Notes: generated from the sequence alone by a model not told the origin. Shown: positions 29,631-39,270, numbered from the stretch's first letter. The stretch: DNA of 64,000 bases from Caulobacter sp. AP07 (GCF_000281955.1 NZ_AKKF01000140.1:1-64000), one strand, 5' to 3'. Numbers and translations are program-made.

Positions 29631-30929
29631 TTAGGGCCTGGCGGGGACGACCAGCAGGTGGGTCTGGCTGGCCGGATACCGCGCGGCCAGGGCGGCGGCC
29701 TTGTCGGTCAAGGCCGGGTCGCCATAGGCGGCCGCCGCCGAGGCGAACAGCGGCAAGGCCTCGCCGGCGGCTTCCCGTGGCTTCAGCTCCGGATAGGGGA
29801 AGCTGGCCTCGCGACCGACATAGGGCGCCAGGAAGCCGAAGGCGGCGCGCAGGCCGCGGCCGTCGGCGGTCTGGTAGCGCCAGAGGTCGAGATCCACGCA
29901 ACGCCCGAACTCGGCCGTGCCGACCAGGGCCTCGAGGGCGAAGTAGCTGTAGTGCAGGGCGCGGGTGCGGCCGAGCTCCAGCGGCAGCGAGCCGTTGGGC
30001 GCGACCTGCGCCTTGATCCGCCGGGCGCCGGCTTCGGACACCACCTGCCGGGCGACCGCGTCCTGGCGGGCGAACAGCGAGAAGCCGGCCAACTGGTAGT
30101 CGAACCAGATGCCGTGATTGTTGCCGGCGGCCTGCTCCTCGCGGCCGTTGGGGTCGGTGCGCATCCAGGCGGCGTAGTCGGCGAACCAGCGCTCCAGGCC
30201 CTTCTGGTCGGCGTCGGACAGCGCCCTGGACGGGGCCAGCAGGCCCACGCCCTCGATCACCCGCAGCAGGCGGAACGTGTCGAGCACGCCTTCGGCCCGG
30301 CCGGTGGCGCGGCCCGGCACGCCCTGGGCGTACTTGGCGTTGGGGTTCATCCGGGTGGCCGGATCGAGGAACCAGACGCGCAGCAGCTGCGCGGCCTTGG
30401 TCGCGTAGCGCGGGTCGTCGGTGAAATAATAGGCCAGGGACAGGGCCTCGACCCCGCCGCTCATCGCCTCCAGGTCGGAGACGTCGAAGGCGTTGGTGGC
30501 GCGCTCGGGATTGACCTCGCCGTCGCGGCGGACATAGGGCTCGCCGTTCGGCGTGCTGGCGTCCGGCCACCAGTAGGGGCCCATGCTGATATAGTCGTGC
30601 TTGTCGCCGCTGGGCGGGACGCGGCTCTTGTCGGCGACGGTATAGGTCGGTCCGGTCAAGGCGGCCTCGGCCCGGGTCATCACCCCCTTGTAGGCCGGGG
30701 CGATCGTCGGATCGCTCAAGTGGCCCTTGGCGTACCGTAGGGCTTCGGGACTCCAGCGGAACGTGCGTCGACCGTCGAAGGCGGCGGCGGTTCCGTCGCT
30801 CCCCTTGCACAGGCCCGGCTGCGCCAGGCTGGGGACGACGGGCTCGGCGGCGAACGCCTGGACGCCCAGCCCCATGGAAATGACGGCGGCGAGCGCGCGG
30901 ACCGACGCGTTGCGAAGCTGGCGGATCAT
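29631..30929 (-). CDS. Alginate-lyase-family (PL5-like) secreted enzyme (432 aa)
   Basis: The Sec signal peptide NASVRALAAVISMGLGVQAF ends at AFAA. The mature protein has the alpha/alpha-toroid layout of alginate lyase PL5: DYISMGPYWWPDASTPNGEP, 'RDGEVNPE', ARATGRAEGVLDT-type segment, then the active-site NNHGIWFDYQLAGFSLF and an aromatic ELGRTRALHYSYFALEAL. Acts in the periplasm or outside, cleaving (oligo)uronates. Follows a TonB receptor gene on the same strand after a terminator. Family firm, substrate (alginate versus another uronan) inferred. Confidence 0.88.
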   Translation of the reverse strand: MIRQLRNASVRALAAVISMGLGVQAFAAEPVVPSLAQPGLCKGSDGTAAAFDGRRTFRWSPEALRYAKGHLSDPTIAPAYKGVMTRAEAALTGPTYTVADKSRVPPSGDKHDYISMGPYWWPDASTPNGEPYVRRDGEVNPERATNAFDVSDLEAMSGGVEALSLAYYFTDDPRYATKAAQLLRVWFLDPATRMNPNAKYAQGVPGRATGRAEGVLDTFRLLRVIEGVGLLAPSRALSDADQKGLERWFADYAAWMRTDPNGREEQAAGNNHGIWFDYQLAGFSLFARQDAVARQVVSEAGARRIKAQVAPNGSLPLELGRTRALHYSYFALEALVGTAEFGRCVDLDLWRYQTADGRGLRAAFGFLAPYVGREASFPYPELKPREAAGEALPLFASAAAAYGDPALTDKAAALAARYPASQTHLLVVPARP

Positions 30930-30940
30930 CGGGAATTCCA

Positions 30941-30978
30941 GAAAAAAGCCCGCCGCGGAGAAAGGGTCGCGGCGGGCT
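30941..30978 (-). terminator. Terminator after the TonB receptor gene
   Basis: On the minus strand a 10-bp perfect stem, GCCCGCCGCG (30977-30968) with CGCGGCGGGC (30957-30948), is followed by six T residues. It separates the receptor from the lyase gene 12 bp beyond, so the latter may depend on readthrough or a promoter inside this stretch. Confidence 0.85.
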
Positions 30979-30987
30979 GGAGGAAGA

Positions 30988-33786
30988 CTAGTAGCGCAGG
31001 CGGACGCCGAACATGTAGCTCGTGCCGAAGTAGCTGGTTTCGGCCACCGACCCCTCGACTGGCCGCCACATGATCTGGCGGTCGCCCAGGGCGTTCAGGG
31101 CCTGGAACTTGACCTGGACGTTCCTGTTCAGATCGTAGCTGGCCGAGATGTCCATGTAGCCGTTGTCGTCCACGAAGCGGTTGGCGGTCAGGCCCGAAGG
31201 CTTGAAGTAGCCGCTGCGGAACTTGTAGGCGGCGCGGATCGAGGCCCCGTACTTTTCCCAGTAGACCGTGGCGCTGCCCGAACGCTTCGACAGGCCGACC
31301 ACGTTGGCCGGGTCGGTGAAGTTGCGCATCGGGTTGGCCGGATCGACGGCCGAAGGGTCGTCATACTCGAAATCGGCGTCGGCGAAGGTGATCGATCCGA
31401 TGAGGCCAAAGCCGTCGAGCGGCGAGGGCAGCCAGGTGAAGGCGTGCTGGCCGGTCAGCTCGATGCCCTTCAGGTGGTTGACCGCGGTGCTGTTGGTCTG
31501 CTGGGCGACCGGCAGCTGGTAGGTCACGCCGTCGATGGTCACGCTCTCGATGATCGAGGCGTCATAGGCCGGGACGATGCCGGCCTTCAGGCGCTTGTAG
31601 AACACCGCCGCCGAGAAGCTGGTGTCGGCGTTGAGGTACCATTCCAGCGAGACGTCGCCGTTCCACGACTGCAACGGCTCCAGGCGCGGGTTGCCGCCCG
31701 AGATGCCGGCGATGGCGTCCTCGACGCTCGTGCCGTTGGCGTCGGTGACCAGGGTGCGGCCAGCGCCCATGTCCTCAATGTTCGGACGGGCGATCGACTT
31801 GGAGACGGCGAAGCGCAGCTTCACGTCGTCGCGCAGGTCGATGTTGAGGTTGGCGCTGGGCAGGACGTTGGTGAAGTCGTTCTTGATCTCGATCGGATCG
31901 AAGCTGCCCGGCACCGGGTTCAGCACGATGAAGCCGCCGCTGTTGACGGCGGTGTAGGCGCCGCGCCAGCCCTTGGAATCGACCTTGGTCTTGACCACCC
32001 GCACGCCGAAATTGCCGCTGATCGGCTTGCCGGCCATTTCCGAGCGGAAGTTGGCCATCACGTAGGCCGCGCCGATCTTCTCGCGCATGTCGATGTCGCC
32101 GGCGCTGCGGCTGTCGGCCATCGGGCCCAGGTCTTCCGAGCCGGTGAAGGTCTGGTACAGGCAGCGGGCGTCGAACGTGGCCCAGGAGTTGACGTTCGTG
32201 CCGCTCTTGCCGCCCCAGTTCTGCTCCGGGAAGCGCTGCCGGCAGTTGGCGTTGCCGGTCAGCAGCACCGCGCCGCTCACCGGGTCGATGTTGTTGTTGT
32301 TCTCCAGGTCGGCGACCCGGTGGTGGTCCGAATAGCGCACGCCGCCCTTCACCGACTCGATGAAGCCGTTGTCGAAGCGGTAGGTGGCGTCGAAGCGGCC
32401 GGCCGCGATCTCGTCGGTGCGGTCTTCCATCTGGCGGCGGGCGTAGCCGTTGGTGGTGTAGGCGTCGGGATTGTTGAGATCGATCGGATTGACGAAGGTG
32501 ATCTTCGGGATGCTGGTCGTCTGGTCCAGCGTGTAGGCCACGCGGCCGGCGGCGCCGAACAGGGTGTTGCTGCGCAGGCGGGCCGAGCGGTCGACCTGGT
32601 TGCGGTGGGTCTTGGAGTAGGACAGGTCGGTGGTGAGCGTCAGGCGATCGGTCTTGCGCTCGATGGCCAGGCCGCCGCCGGTATAGTCCTCGTCGCGCCG
32701 GCGATAGGTCGAGACGTTCTCGAGCGTGCTGTTGCCGCGCGAGACCAGCAGGGCGCCGTTTTCGGCGATGGTCACCGGGGCGACGCCGCGGCGGCCTTCG
32801 GCCAGGGTCAGGTCGTGGCGGTCCTCGGTCGAGGTGCGCGACGACAGCTGCAGGTCCAGATTGACGTTCCAGATGTCGTTGGGCTTCCACTGCAGGGCGC
32901 CCATGAAGGCGTCGCGGTGATCCTCGGCCGTCAGCTGGCGGAAGGTGTAGCCGTTGGAGACGAAATAGACCGGATTGCCCGAGGCGGCGTTGTAGCTGCA
33001 GTTCGTGCCCGCCCCGCCACCGGCCACCGCCGTCGGGGTGGTGTTGACGGTGTTGCAGGGCTGGAAGCTGGAACTGGCGGTGTAGAAGTCTTCCGGCTGG
33101 GTGGAGTCGACCCGCGAATAGCCGAGCACCAGACCGATGTCGCCGATCTTGGTGTCGAACTGGTCGACATAGGAGACCGAGCCGCGATAGCCCAGGCCGT
33201 TGCGGCCGGCGATCTTGCTGTCATAGGGGTTGTAGACGCCGCGCAGGTCCAGCTGCAGGCGCTTCTTGGCCTCCAGCGGGCGCAGGGTGCGCAGTTCGAT
33301 GGCGCCCGAGACGCCGCCCTCGACGAAGTCGGCCGACTGGGTCTTGTAGACCAGCACGCCGTTGACCAGTTCGGACGGGAACTGCTGGAACGACACGGCG
33401 CGGTCGCCGCTGCCGCTGGAGACTTCGCGGCCGTTCAGGGTGGAGAAGCCGAGGAACGGACCCAGGCCCCGGACCGAAATCTCGCTGGCGCTGCCCTTGA
33501 AGCGGTCGGCGGCGACGCCGGTGATGCGCTCGAGGGTTTCGCCGACCGACTGGTCGGGCAGGGCGCCGATGTCGTCATTGGTGATGGCGTCGACGATGAC
33601 GGCCGTGGAGCGCTTGGTCTCGACCGAGCTGCGTTGCGTGGCGCGGACACCGGTGACGACGACTTCCTCGACAGCCGCCGGGTCGCTCGGAGCGGCCTCC
33701 TGCGCCAGGGCCGGAACGGCGATCAGGACGGCGGCGGTGGCCAGCCAGGCCAACCGGCGAGAGCGATGGTAACCGGTGTCATTCAT
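30988..33786 (-). CDS. TonB-dependent outer-membrane receptor (932 aa)
   Basis: The start is taken at MNDTGYHRSRRLAWLATAAV (ATG 33786, GGGGAG upstream). Signal peptide ends ALAQE. The TonB box VEEVVVTGV is followed by the plug (IGALPDQSVGETLERITGVA, RGLGPFLGFSTLNGREVSSG) and a 22-strand-type barrel ending YMFGVRLRY. The plug motifs are typical of the Caulobacter/Xanthomonas carbohydrate-linked receptors. Next to an alginate-lyase-family gene, so it probably imports oligosaccharides from uronic polymers. Substrate inferred. Confidence 0.92.
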   Translation of the reverse strand: MNDTGYHRSRRLAWLATAAVLIAVPALAQEAAPSDPAAVEEVVVTGVRATQRSSVETKRSTAVIVDAITNDDIGALPDQSVGETLERITGVAADRFKGSASEISVRGLGPFLGFSTLNGREVSSGSGDRAVSFQQFPSELVNGVLVYKTQSADFVEGGVSGAIELRTLRPLEAKKRLQLDLRGVYNPYDSKIAGRNGLGYRGSVSYVDQFDTKIGDIGLVLGYSRVDSTQPEDFYTASSSFQPCNTVNTTPTAVAGGGAGTNCSYNAASGNPVYFVSNGYTFRQLTAEDHRDAFMGALQWKPNDIWNVNLDLQLSSRTSTEDRHDLTLAEGRRGVAPVTIAENGALLVSRGNSTLENVSTYRRRDEDYTGGGLAIERKTDRLTLTTDLSYSKTHRNQVDRSARLRSNTLFGAAGRVAYTLDQTTSIPKITFVNPIDLNNPDAYTTNGYARRQMEDRTDEIAAGRFDATYRFDNGFIESVKGGVRYSDHHRVADLENNNNIDPVSGAVLLTGNANCRQRFPEQNWGGKSGTNVNSWATFDARCLYQTFTGSEDLGPMADSRSAGDIDMREKIGAAYVMANFRSEMAGKPISGNFGVRVVKTKVDSKGWRGAYTAVNSGGFIVLNPVPGSFDPIEIKNDFTNVLPSANLNIDLRDDVKLRFAVSKSIARPNIEDMGAGRTLVTDANGTSVEDAIAGISGGNPRLEPLQSWNGDVSLEWYLNADTSFSAAVFYKRLKAGIVPAYDASIIESVTIDGVTYQLPVAQQTNSTAVNHLKGIELTGQHAFTWLPSPLDGFGLIGSITFADADFEYDDPSAVDPANPMRNFTDPANVVGLSKRSGSATVYWEKYGASIRAAYKFRSGYFKPSGLTANRFVDDNGYMDISASYDLNRNVQVKFQALNALGDRQIMWRPVEGSVAETSYFGTSYMFGVRLRY

Positions 33787-34095
33787 AGGCGTAGGCTCCC
33801 CGAAAAGAACTGGCGCGCCGTGGACCCGGCGTCGCGTTGGCCGGCACAATACTCAAATTGGGCGCCCAGACAAGTGGATTGGCCAGACCATATCGCTGTG
33901 ACCGGTCACTTAACTGGAGTCGGGCGGGAGCTGTCGACTATGATGACGGCGATATGCGCACGTTCATGGCGAAGTTTTCACCCGCCGAGGGTCGATCATT
34001 CCCATGACAACGCTGGCGCCCAGACTGCCGAGGCATAATTGGGCGGCCAATTTCGTGCGGGACCTGGGAGGGATGAACGGCCGCGACCGGAGGCG
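33787..34095. promoter_or_regulatory. Gene-free region with TonB receptor promoter and perfect palindrome
   Basis: A 309-bp stretch between the receptor start and the converging efflux-lipoprotein stop. It contains GTGACCGGTCAC at 33898-33909, a perfect 12-bp palindrome, and a nearby TTGGCCAGACCA at 33879-33890 with dyad character; both are possible operator sites for a GntR/LacI-like regulator of the receptor. No convincing small gene seen. Confidence 0.45.
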
Positions 34096-35559
34096 TCAGG
34101 AAGCCCGGGTTCGCCAGTCGGCGCCCGACGCCGCGAACAGGCGCACCGCGTCGGCGAGCCGCTGGCCCTGGGCGCGCACCCTGGAGGCCCGGACCTCGTG
34201 CACCCGACGCTGGGCGTCCAGCACCTCCAGCAGCGTGCCGCCGCCCTGGTCGTAGGCGACGCGGGCCAGGCGCAGGCTCTCGCCGGCCTGGCCCTCGGAG
34301 CGGCCGTAGGCGGCGATGGCGTCGTCGTCGGCCGCCAGGGCCGAAAGCGCGTCGGCCACCTGGGCGAAGGCGGTCAGGACGGTCTGCTGGTAGCGGGCCG
34401 ACGACGCCGTCGCGGCTTCGCGAGCCTGCTGGCGACGCGCCTTGAGGGCCCCGCCGTTGAAGATCGGCGCGGTCAGGCCGGCGCCGACGTTCCAGGCCGT
34501 GGCGTCATACGAGAAGATGTCGCCGGGCTTCAGCGAGCCCTGGGTCAGGGACGCGGTCAGCTTGATGTTTGGATAGAGGTCGGCCGTGGCCACGCCGATG
34601 TCGGCGGTGGCGGCGTGCAGGTCGGCCTCGGCGGCCAGGATGTCGGGCCGCCTGCGCACCAGCACCGAGGGCAGGGCGACGGGCACGGGCGCGGTCAGGT
34701 TCAGGTCGGCCAGGGTGAAGTCCGGCGCGGTCCAGTCGGCCGGCGCGCGGCCGGCCAGCAGGGCCAGGGCGTGACGCGCGGCGGCCAGTTGACCCTGCAG
34801 GGACGGCAGCAGCGCGCGGTCCTGCTCCATCTGGCTCTGGGCCGAGACCCGAGCCGTGGCGGTCGAGCCGCCCAGGGCGTTGGCATGGCGGACCAGGTCG
34901 ATATTGGCCTGGTCGGCGACGATCATCTGGTTCACCGCCTCGATCTGGGCGTTGAGCGTGGCGATGGTCAGGGTCTGCAGGGCGACATTGGCCGTCAGGG
35001 TCAGATAGGCGGCCTCGGCGCGCCGGGCCTGGGCCTCGACCCGGGCGCCGGCGCCTTCGATCCGCCGCCGGGCGCCGCCGAACAGGTCCAGGTCGTAGCC
35101 GACGCTTCCCCCCACCGAATAGAGGTTGAAGGTCGGGTTGCTGAGGGTCACGTCGCCGAAGCTGGTGAAGCCGAAGGCCTGCAGGTTGGCGCGTTCGCGA
35201 TTGACGCCGGCCGTGGCGTCGACCTGCGGGCCGGCCACGCCGCGCGCCTGGGCCAGGGCCGATTGCGACTGGCGCAGGGTGGCCTCGGCCTCGGCCAGGG
35301 TCGGGCTGTCGGCCAGGGCCTGGCGGATGGTGGCGTCGAGGGCGGGCGAGCCGAACGCCGTCCACCACGGGCCGGCGGCGGCGCCGGCGTCGTCCAGGCG
35401 GGCCTCGGGCGGCGTCGCTTCGCCCTTGGCGGCATAGCCGGTCGCCCTGGGCGCGTTGGGTTGGGCGAAGTTCGGACCCACCGTCGTGCAGGCGCCGGCC
35501 AGGACGGCCAGGCTGACCGAGGCGCAAAGGACGGCGAGGCGTTTAGTGTTCGGCGACAT
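34096..35559 (-). CDS. NodT-family outer-membrane efflux lipoprotein (487 aa)
   Basis: The lipoprotein signal LCASVSLAVLAGACTTVGP has lipobox L-A-G-A-C. Mature protein of TolC/OprM type: GPWWTAFGSPALDATIRQAL, the two repeats (ATLRQSQSALAQARGVAGPQ; LVRRRPDILAAEADLHAATA) and C-terminal half (NVGAGLTAPIFNGGALKARR, GGTLLEVLDAQRRVHE). Its start overlaps the MFS gene by 17 bp. It supplies the outer-membrane duct of the tripartite EmrAB-type pump encoded here. Confidence 0.93.
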   Translation of the reverse strand: MSPNTKRLAVLCASVSLAVLAGACTTVGPNFAQPNAPRATGYAAKGEATPPEARLDDAGAAAGPWWTAFGSPALDATIRQALADSPTLAEAEATLRQSQSALAQARGVAGPQVDATAGVNRERANLQAFGFTSFGDVTLSNPTFNLYSVGGSVGYDLDLFGGARRRIEGAGARVEAQARRAEAAYLTLTANVALQTLTIATLNAQIEAVNQMIVADQANIDLVRHANALGGSTATARVSAQSQMEQDRALLPSLQGQLAAARHALALLAGRAPADWTAPDFTLADLNLTAPVPVALPSVLVRRRPDILAAEADLHAATADIGVATADLYPNIKLTASLTQGSLKPGDIFSYDATAWNVGAGLTAPIFNGGALKARRQQAREAATASSARYQQTVLTAFAQVADALSALAADDDAIAAYGRSEGQAGESLRLARVAYDQGGGTLLEVLDAQRRVHEVRASRVRAQGQRLADAVRLFAASGADWRTRAS

Positions 35560-37078
35560 GGACGGTCTCTCCCCCCGGGGATTTCTTGGGGGTTCGCATG
35601 AGGAGGATCAGGGGGGCGCACAGGATGGTGATGCCCAGCATCAGCTGGAAATCGTCGATGTAGGACAGCATCGAGGCCTGGCGGGTGATGAGGCCGTTGA
35701 ACCGGGCGATGGCGTCCTGGGTCTGGAAGACCAGCGGCGCATAGGCCTGGAACAGCGGGTTGTCGGGGCGAGCGTGCTCGACCAGCTTGGCGTGGTGGGT
35801 CTCGATGCCGCTGACGAACCGGGCCTGCATGATCGAGATGCCGGCCGCCGAGCCGATGTTGCGGATCAGGGTGAACAGGCCCGCGCCCTCGGCCCGGTGC
35901 TGCGGCTTGACGGTGGCGAAGGCGATGGTGCTGAGCGGCACGAAGATCAGGCCAGTCCCGACCCCGGACAGGAAGCCCGAGACGATGATCAGGTGGGTGT
36001 CCATGCCCAGCGTGAACTGGGTCATCATCCACAGCGAGACGGCGCTGACCGAAAGGCCGATCAAGAGGATGAGCTTGATGCTCATCCGGCCGATCAGTTG
36101 ACCGACCGCGAACATGGCGATGAACGAGCCGACGCCGCGCGGCATGCTGACCAGGCCGGTGAACGCCACCGGATAGCCCATCAGGTTCTGCATCATCGGC
36201 GGCAGCAGGGCGAGCACGCTGTAGAGCAGGATGCCGATGAAGAAGCCGAACAGGCAGCAGGTGACGAAGTTGGTGTCGGCCAGCAGGGCGCGGTCGACGA
36301 ACGGCTTGGCGGCCGTCGCCAGCTGCACGCCGAAGATCCACAGCGCGATGATCCCGACGATCAGGTAGGTCCAGATCTCGGTCGAGGCGAACCAGTCCTG
36401 GCTGGGGCCGCGGTCGAGCATCATCTGGAAGCCGCCGATGGCCAGGGCCAGGCTGGCGAAGCCCAGCACGTCGAACCGCTTCTTCTCGGTGCTCTTCTTC
36501 TCGGACAGGAACAGGAACACCCCGCCGAAGGCCAGGACGCCGATCGGCAGGTTGATGAAGAACACCCAGCGCCAGTCGAGATTGTCCGTCAGCCAGCCGC
36601 CCAGGGCGGGGCCGAGGATCGGACCCAGCACCGCGCCGGCCCCCCAGATGGCCATGGCCTGGCCGTGGCGCTCGGGCGGGTTGATGTCGAGCAGCACGGC
36701 CTGGGACAGCGGGATCAGCGCCGCGCCGAACAGGCCCTGCAGCAGGCGGAACAGCACGATCTCGACCAGGCTGCCGGCCACGCCGCACAGCATCGAGGCC
36801 ACCGTGAACCCGGCGATCGAGACCAGGAACACCATCTTGCGGCCGACCCGGTCGGCGAAGAAGCCGGTCAGCGGGGTCATGATCGTCGCGGCGACGATGT
36901 AGGAGGTCAGCACCCAGGTGATCTGCTCGGCCGAGGCCGAGACGCTGCCCTGGATATGCGGCAGGGCGACGTTGGCGATGGTGGTGTCCAGCGAGTTCAT
37001 GATCGTCGCCAGCATGACGGCGATCGTGATCGGAATCCGGTTGGCCGCGTCGCCCTTGCCGTTTCCGTCGCGGGTCAT
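35543..37078 (-). CDS. EmrB/QacA-type (DHA2) multidrug transporter (511 aa)
   Basis: A 14-TM major facilitator. Motif A-like GFFADRVGRKMVFLVSI, DHA2 motifs MNSLDTTIANVALPHIQG (motif D1) and LTSYIVAATIMTPLTG, and IGPLGALLGPAIGG-like 'GAVLGPILGPALGGWLTDN' (motif C). Inner-membrane pump of an EmrAB-OMF system; overlaps the HlyD gene stop by ATGA at 37078. Substrate unknown, likely hydrophobic or phenolic compounds. Confidence 0.93.
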   Translation of the reverse strand: MTRDGNGKGDAANRIPITIAVMLATIMNSLDTTIANVALPHIQGSVSASAEQITWVLTSYIVAATIMTPLTGFFADRVGRKMVFLVSIAGFTVASMLCGVAGSLVEIVLFRLLQGLFGAALIPLSQAVLLDINPPERHGQAMAIWGAGAVLGPILGPALGGWLTDNLDWRWVFFINLPIGVLAFGGVFLFLSEKKSTEKKRFDVLGFASLALAIGGFQMMLDRGPSQDWFASTEIWTYLIVGIIALWIFGVQLATAAKPFVDRALLADTNFVTCCLFGFFIGILLYSVLALLPPMMQNLMGYPVAFTGLVSMPRGVGSFIAMFAVGQLIGRMSIKLILLIGLSVSAVSLWMMTQFTLGMDTHLIIVSGFLSGVGTGLIFVPLSTIAFATVKPQHRAEGAGLFTLIRNIGSAAGISIMQARFVSGIETHHAKLVEHARPDNPLFQAYAPLVFQTQDAIARFNGLITRQASMLSYIDDFQLMLGITILCAPLILLMRTPKKSPGGETVHVAEH

Positions 37079-38154
37079 CGGACCGCTTTCGCCGATCTGA
37101 CGTCGACCCTGGCCTTGGCGCTGAGGCCGGCGCTGAGGTGCGGCGCGGTCTCGTCGAGCGCCAGGCGGACGGGCAGGCGCTGGACGACCTTGACCCAGTT
37201 GCCGGTGGCGTTCTCGGGTGGCAGCAGGGCGAAGCTCGAGCCGGTGCCGGGGCTGAAACTGACCACGTGGGCCTTCAGGTCGTGGTCATAGGCGTCGACC
37301 TTGATGGTGGCCGGCTGACCGACCCGCATGTGGGCCAGCTGGTCTTCCTTGAAGTTGGCCTCGATCCACGGCGCGCCCGAAACCAGCCAGAACAGGGTCT
37401 GGGAAGCGGCGACGCGGTTGCCGACCTGCAGTTGCTCCACCTTGGTGACCACGCCGTCGGCGGGGGCGACGATGGTCGTGTAGCTCAGGTCCAGCCTGGC
37501 GCGGTCCAGGGCGGCCTTGGCCTGCATGACCTTGGGCTGCTGGTCGGCGGCGACGCCGGGCCGGCCGCCGATGTCGGCCAGGGCCGAGGCGATCTGCTGA
37601 CGGACCACGGCGATCTGCCGGCGGGCCTGTTCGGCGTCGTGGGCGGCGGCGTCGGCCTGGGCCCTGGTGGCGACGCCGGCGGCGGCCAGGGCCTGCTGGC
37701 GGGCGGCCTCGCGGGTCGTGTAGGCGACGGTTTCCTGGGCGGCGGCGAGGTCGGCGTTGCGCTGGTCGTAGACGGCGCGCGAACCCTCGGTTTCGAAGCG
37801 GGCGGCGGCCAGGGCGGCCTGGGCCTGGGCGACGGCGACCTCGAAATCGGCCGGGTCGAGGCGGAACAGCACCTGGCCCTTCCTGACCGCCTGGTTCTCG
37901 CCGACCTCGATCTCGACCACCCGGCCGGCCACGCTGGGGCTGATCGCCGCCCGGGCCGACTGGACATAGGCGTCGTCGGTCGACTCGAACCGGCCGCCGG
38001 TCAGCATGAAATAGGCGACCAGCGCCAAGACGATCAGCGGGCCGCCGATCATCAGCGGCCAGCGCAAGGTCTGGCCCAGGGTCCGCCGTCCACGATGGCG
38101 GGCCGCCTCTTCCTCGGCTTCGGCGATCGCCTGGTAACCTTCCGCGTCGCTCAC
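37075..38154 (-). CDS. HlyD/EmrA-type periplasmic adaptor (359 aa)
   Basis: GTG 38154 with GGAG six bases upstream is preferred to more upstream starts. One N-terminal TM helix (WPLMIGGPLIVLALVAYF), then the lipoyl half-motif SPSVAGRVVEIEVGENQAVR, a long coiled-coil hairpin (Ala/Gln-rich, residues about 100-190), the second lipoyl half (TTIVAPADGVVTKVEQLQVG) and beta-barrel. Links the MFS pump to the outer-membrane lipoprotein. First gene of the pump operon, divergent from a LysR gene. Confidence 0.92.
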   Translation of the reverse strand: MSDAEGYQAIAEAEEEAARHRGRRTLGQTLRWPLMIGGPLIVLALVAYFMLTGGRFESTDDAYVQSARAAISPSVAGRVVEIEVGENQAVRKGQVLFRLDPADFEVAVAQAQAALAAARFETEGSRAVYDQRNADLAAAQETVAYTTREAARQQALAAAGVATRAQADAAAHDAEQARRQIAVVRQQIASALADIGGRPGVAADQQPKVMQAKAALDRARLDLSYTTIVAPADGVVTKVEQLQVGNRVAASQTLFWLVSGAPWIEANFKEDQLAHMRVGQPATIKVDAYDHDLKAHVVSFSPGTGSSFALLPPENATGNWVKVVQRLPVRLALDETAPHLSAGLSAKARVDVRSAKAVR

Positions 38155-38303
38155 GCGCTGCTCCACGTCTTGAAGCGGCCGACGTTCGCGCCGGCCGCCA
38201 GTCTCTCGACAGAAAATGATGAGGGTGGCCGGGGAGGGCCTGCCTTGAGCGCGAGATAGGCGTTCCACTCTCATGAGCAAAATGATATTCCGTCACGGAA
38301 ATC
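38155..38303. promoter_or_regulatory. Divergent promoter region with LysR-type dyad
   Basis: Perfect dyad TTCCG-TCA-CGGAA at 38288-38300, extended by ATGAT (38282-38286) and ATCAT (38301-38305) with a one-base offset. It nearly abuts the LysR start. T-N11-A-type symmetry makes it a likely LysR box controlling its own gene and the divergent efflux operon. Confidence 0.6.
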
Positions 38304-39263
38304 ATGAACGACGCGCATTTCAGAAATCTCGACCTCAACCTCCTGCGGGTGTTCGACGCCCTGCTGGAGGAAGAGAGCGCGACCCGGGCCGGGGCCAAGC
38401 TGGGACTGACCCAGTCGGCGATCAGCCATGCCCTGGGCAGGCTGCGCCTGTCGCTCGGCGACGAGCTGTTCGTGCGCGGGCCGTCCGGCCTGCAGGCGAC
38501 GCCCCGCGCGGTCGAGATGGGCGGGTCGATCCGCGCCGCGCTCAAGCTGCTGGAAACGGCGGTCACCGTTCCCAACTTCGACCCACGGGTCGACGAGCGC
38601 GTGTTCCATGTCAGCGCCAGCGCCTATCTCTGCTGGGTGCTGATGCCGAGCGTGATCAAGCGGCTGCAGGCCGACGCTCCGCAGATGAAGCTGCGCATCC
38701 GTGGCGGCGAGGGCTCCCTAGCCGAGGACCTGGATCGCGGGCGGCTGGACATGGTGATCGGCGGCTTCGAAAGCGTGGCTCCGCGCTTCGTCCACACGCC
38801 GCTGTTCAGCGAGACGGGCGTCTGGGTGATCCGCGCCGACCATCCGCTGACCCAGGGCGAGGCGACACCGGAGCAGGTGGCGAAGCTGCCCTGCCTGGTG
38901 ATCGGCGGACCGCACAAGCATGACGAGGCGCAGGGCGGAACGACACGGCGCGAGCTGGGGCTGCGGCGGATCACCAGTTGGAGCAACGACTACGCCCTGA
39001 ACTCCGCCAGCGGCCTGGACGGTCCGATCACCGTGCCCGACGTGTTCTCGGCCCTGATGGTGGTGGGCGAGACCGACATGGCGGCCTTGCTGCCGCGTCG
39101 CCTCGCCATCCTGGCCAGCCAGCGCAAGCGCCTGGTGATGATCGAGCCGACCCGTCACCCGGCGCCAGCCACCTTCGGCGCGGTGATCCGGGGCGGCGAA
39201 AGCGAGACCGGGCCGGTGGCCTGGCTGTTGCGCCTGATCGTCGAGGTCGCGGCCGAGCTCTAG
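38304..39263 (+). CDS. LysR-type transcriptional regulator (319 aa)
   Basis: N-terminal winged HTH: NLDLNLLRVFDALLEEESAT, RAGAKLGLTQSAISHALGRL, LGDELFVRGPSGLQATPRAV. C-terminal ligand-binding domain with NodD-subgroup character (FHVSASAYLCWVLMPSVIKR, DMVIGGFESVAPRFVHTPLF). Divergent from the EmrAB-like operon with a dyad in between, so it is probably its regulator. Ligand unknown. Confidence 0.93.
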   Translation: MNDAHFRNLDLNLLRVFDALLEEESATRAGAKLGLTQSAISHALGRLRLSLGDELFVRGPSGLQATPRAVEMGGSIRAALKLLETAVTVPNFDPRVDERVFHVSASAYLCWVLMPSVIKRLQADAPQMKLRIRGGEGSLAEDLDRGRLDMVIGGFESVAPRFVHTPLFSETGVWVIRADHPLTQGEATPEQVAKLPCLVIGGPHKHDEAQGGTTRRELGLRRITSWSNDYALNSASGLDGPITVPDVFSALMVVGETDMAALLPRRLAILASQRKRLVMIEPTRHPAPATFGAVIRGGESETGPVAWLLRLIVEVAAEL

Positions 39264-39270
39264 GCGACCT

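Noticed and set aside
30811-30987. TonB receptor and lyase as a simple two-gene operon
   Set aside because: A strong terminator lies between them, so co-transcription cannot be assumed.
34004-34255. Small plus-strand frame after the TonB receptor promoter region
   Set aside because: Thr/Ser/Arg-rich antisense sequence of the efflux lipoprotein gene, no start signal.
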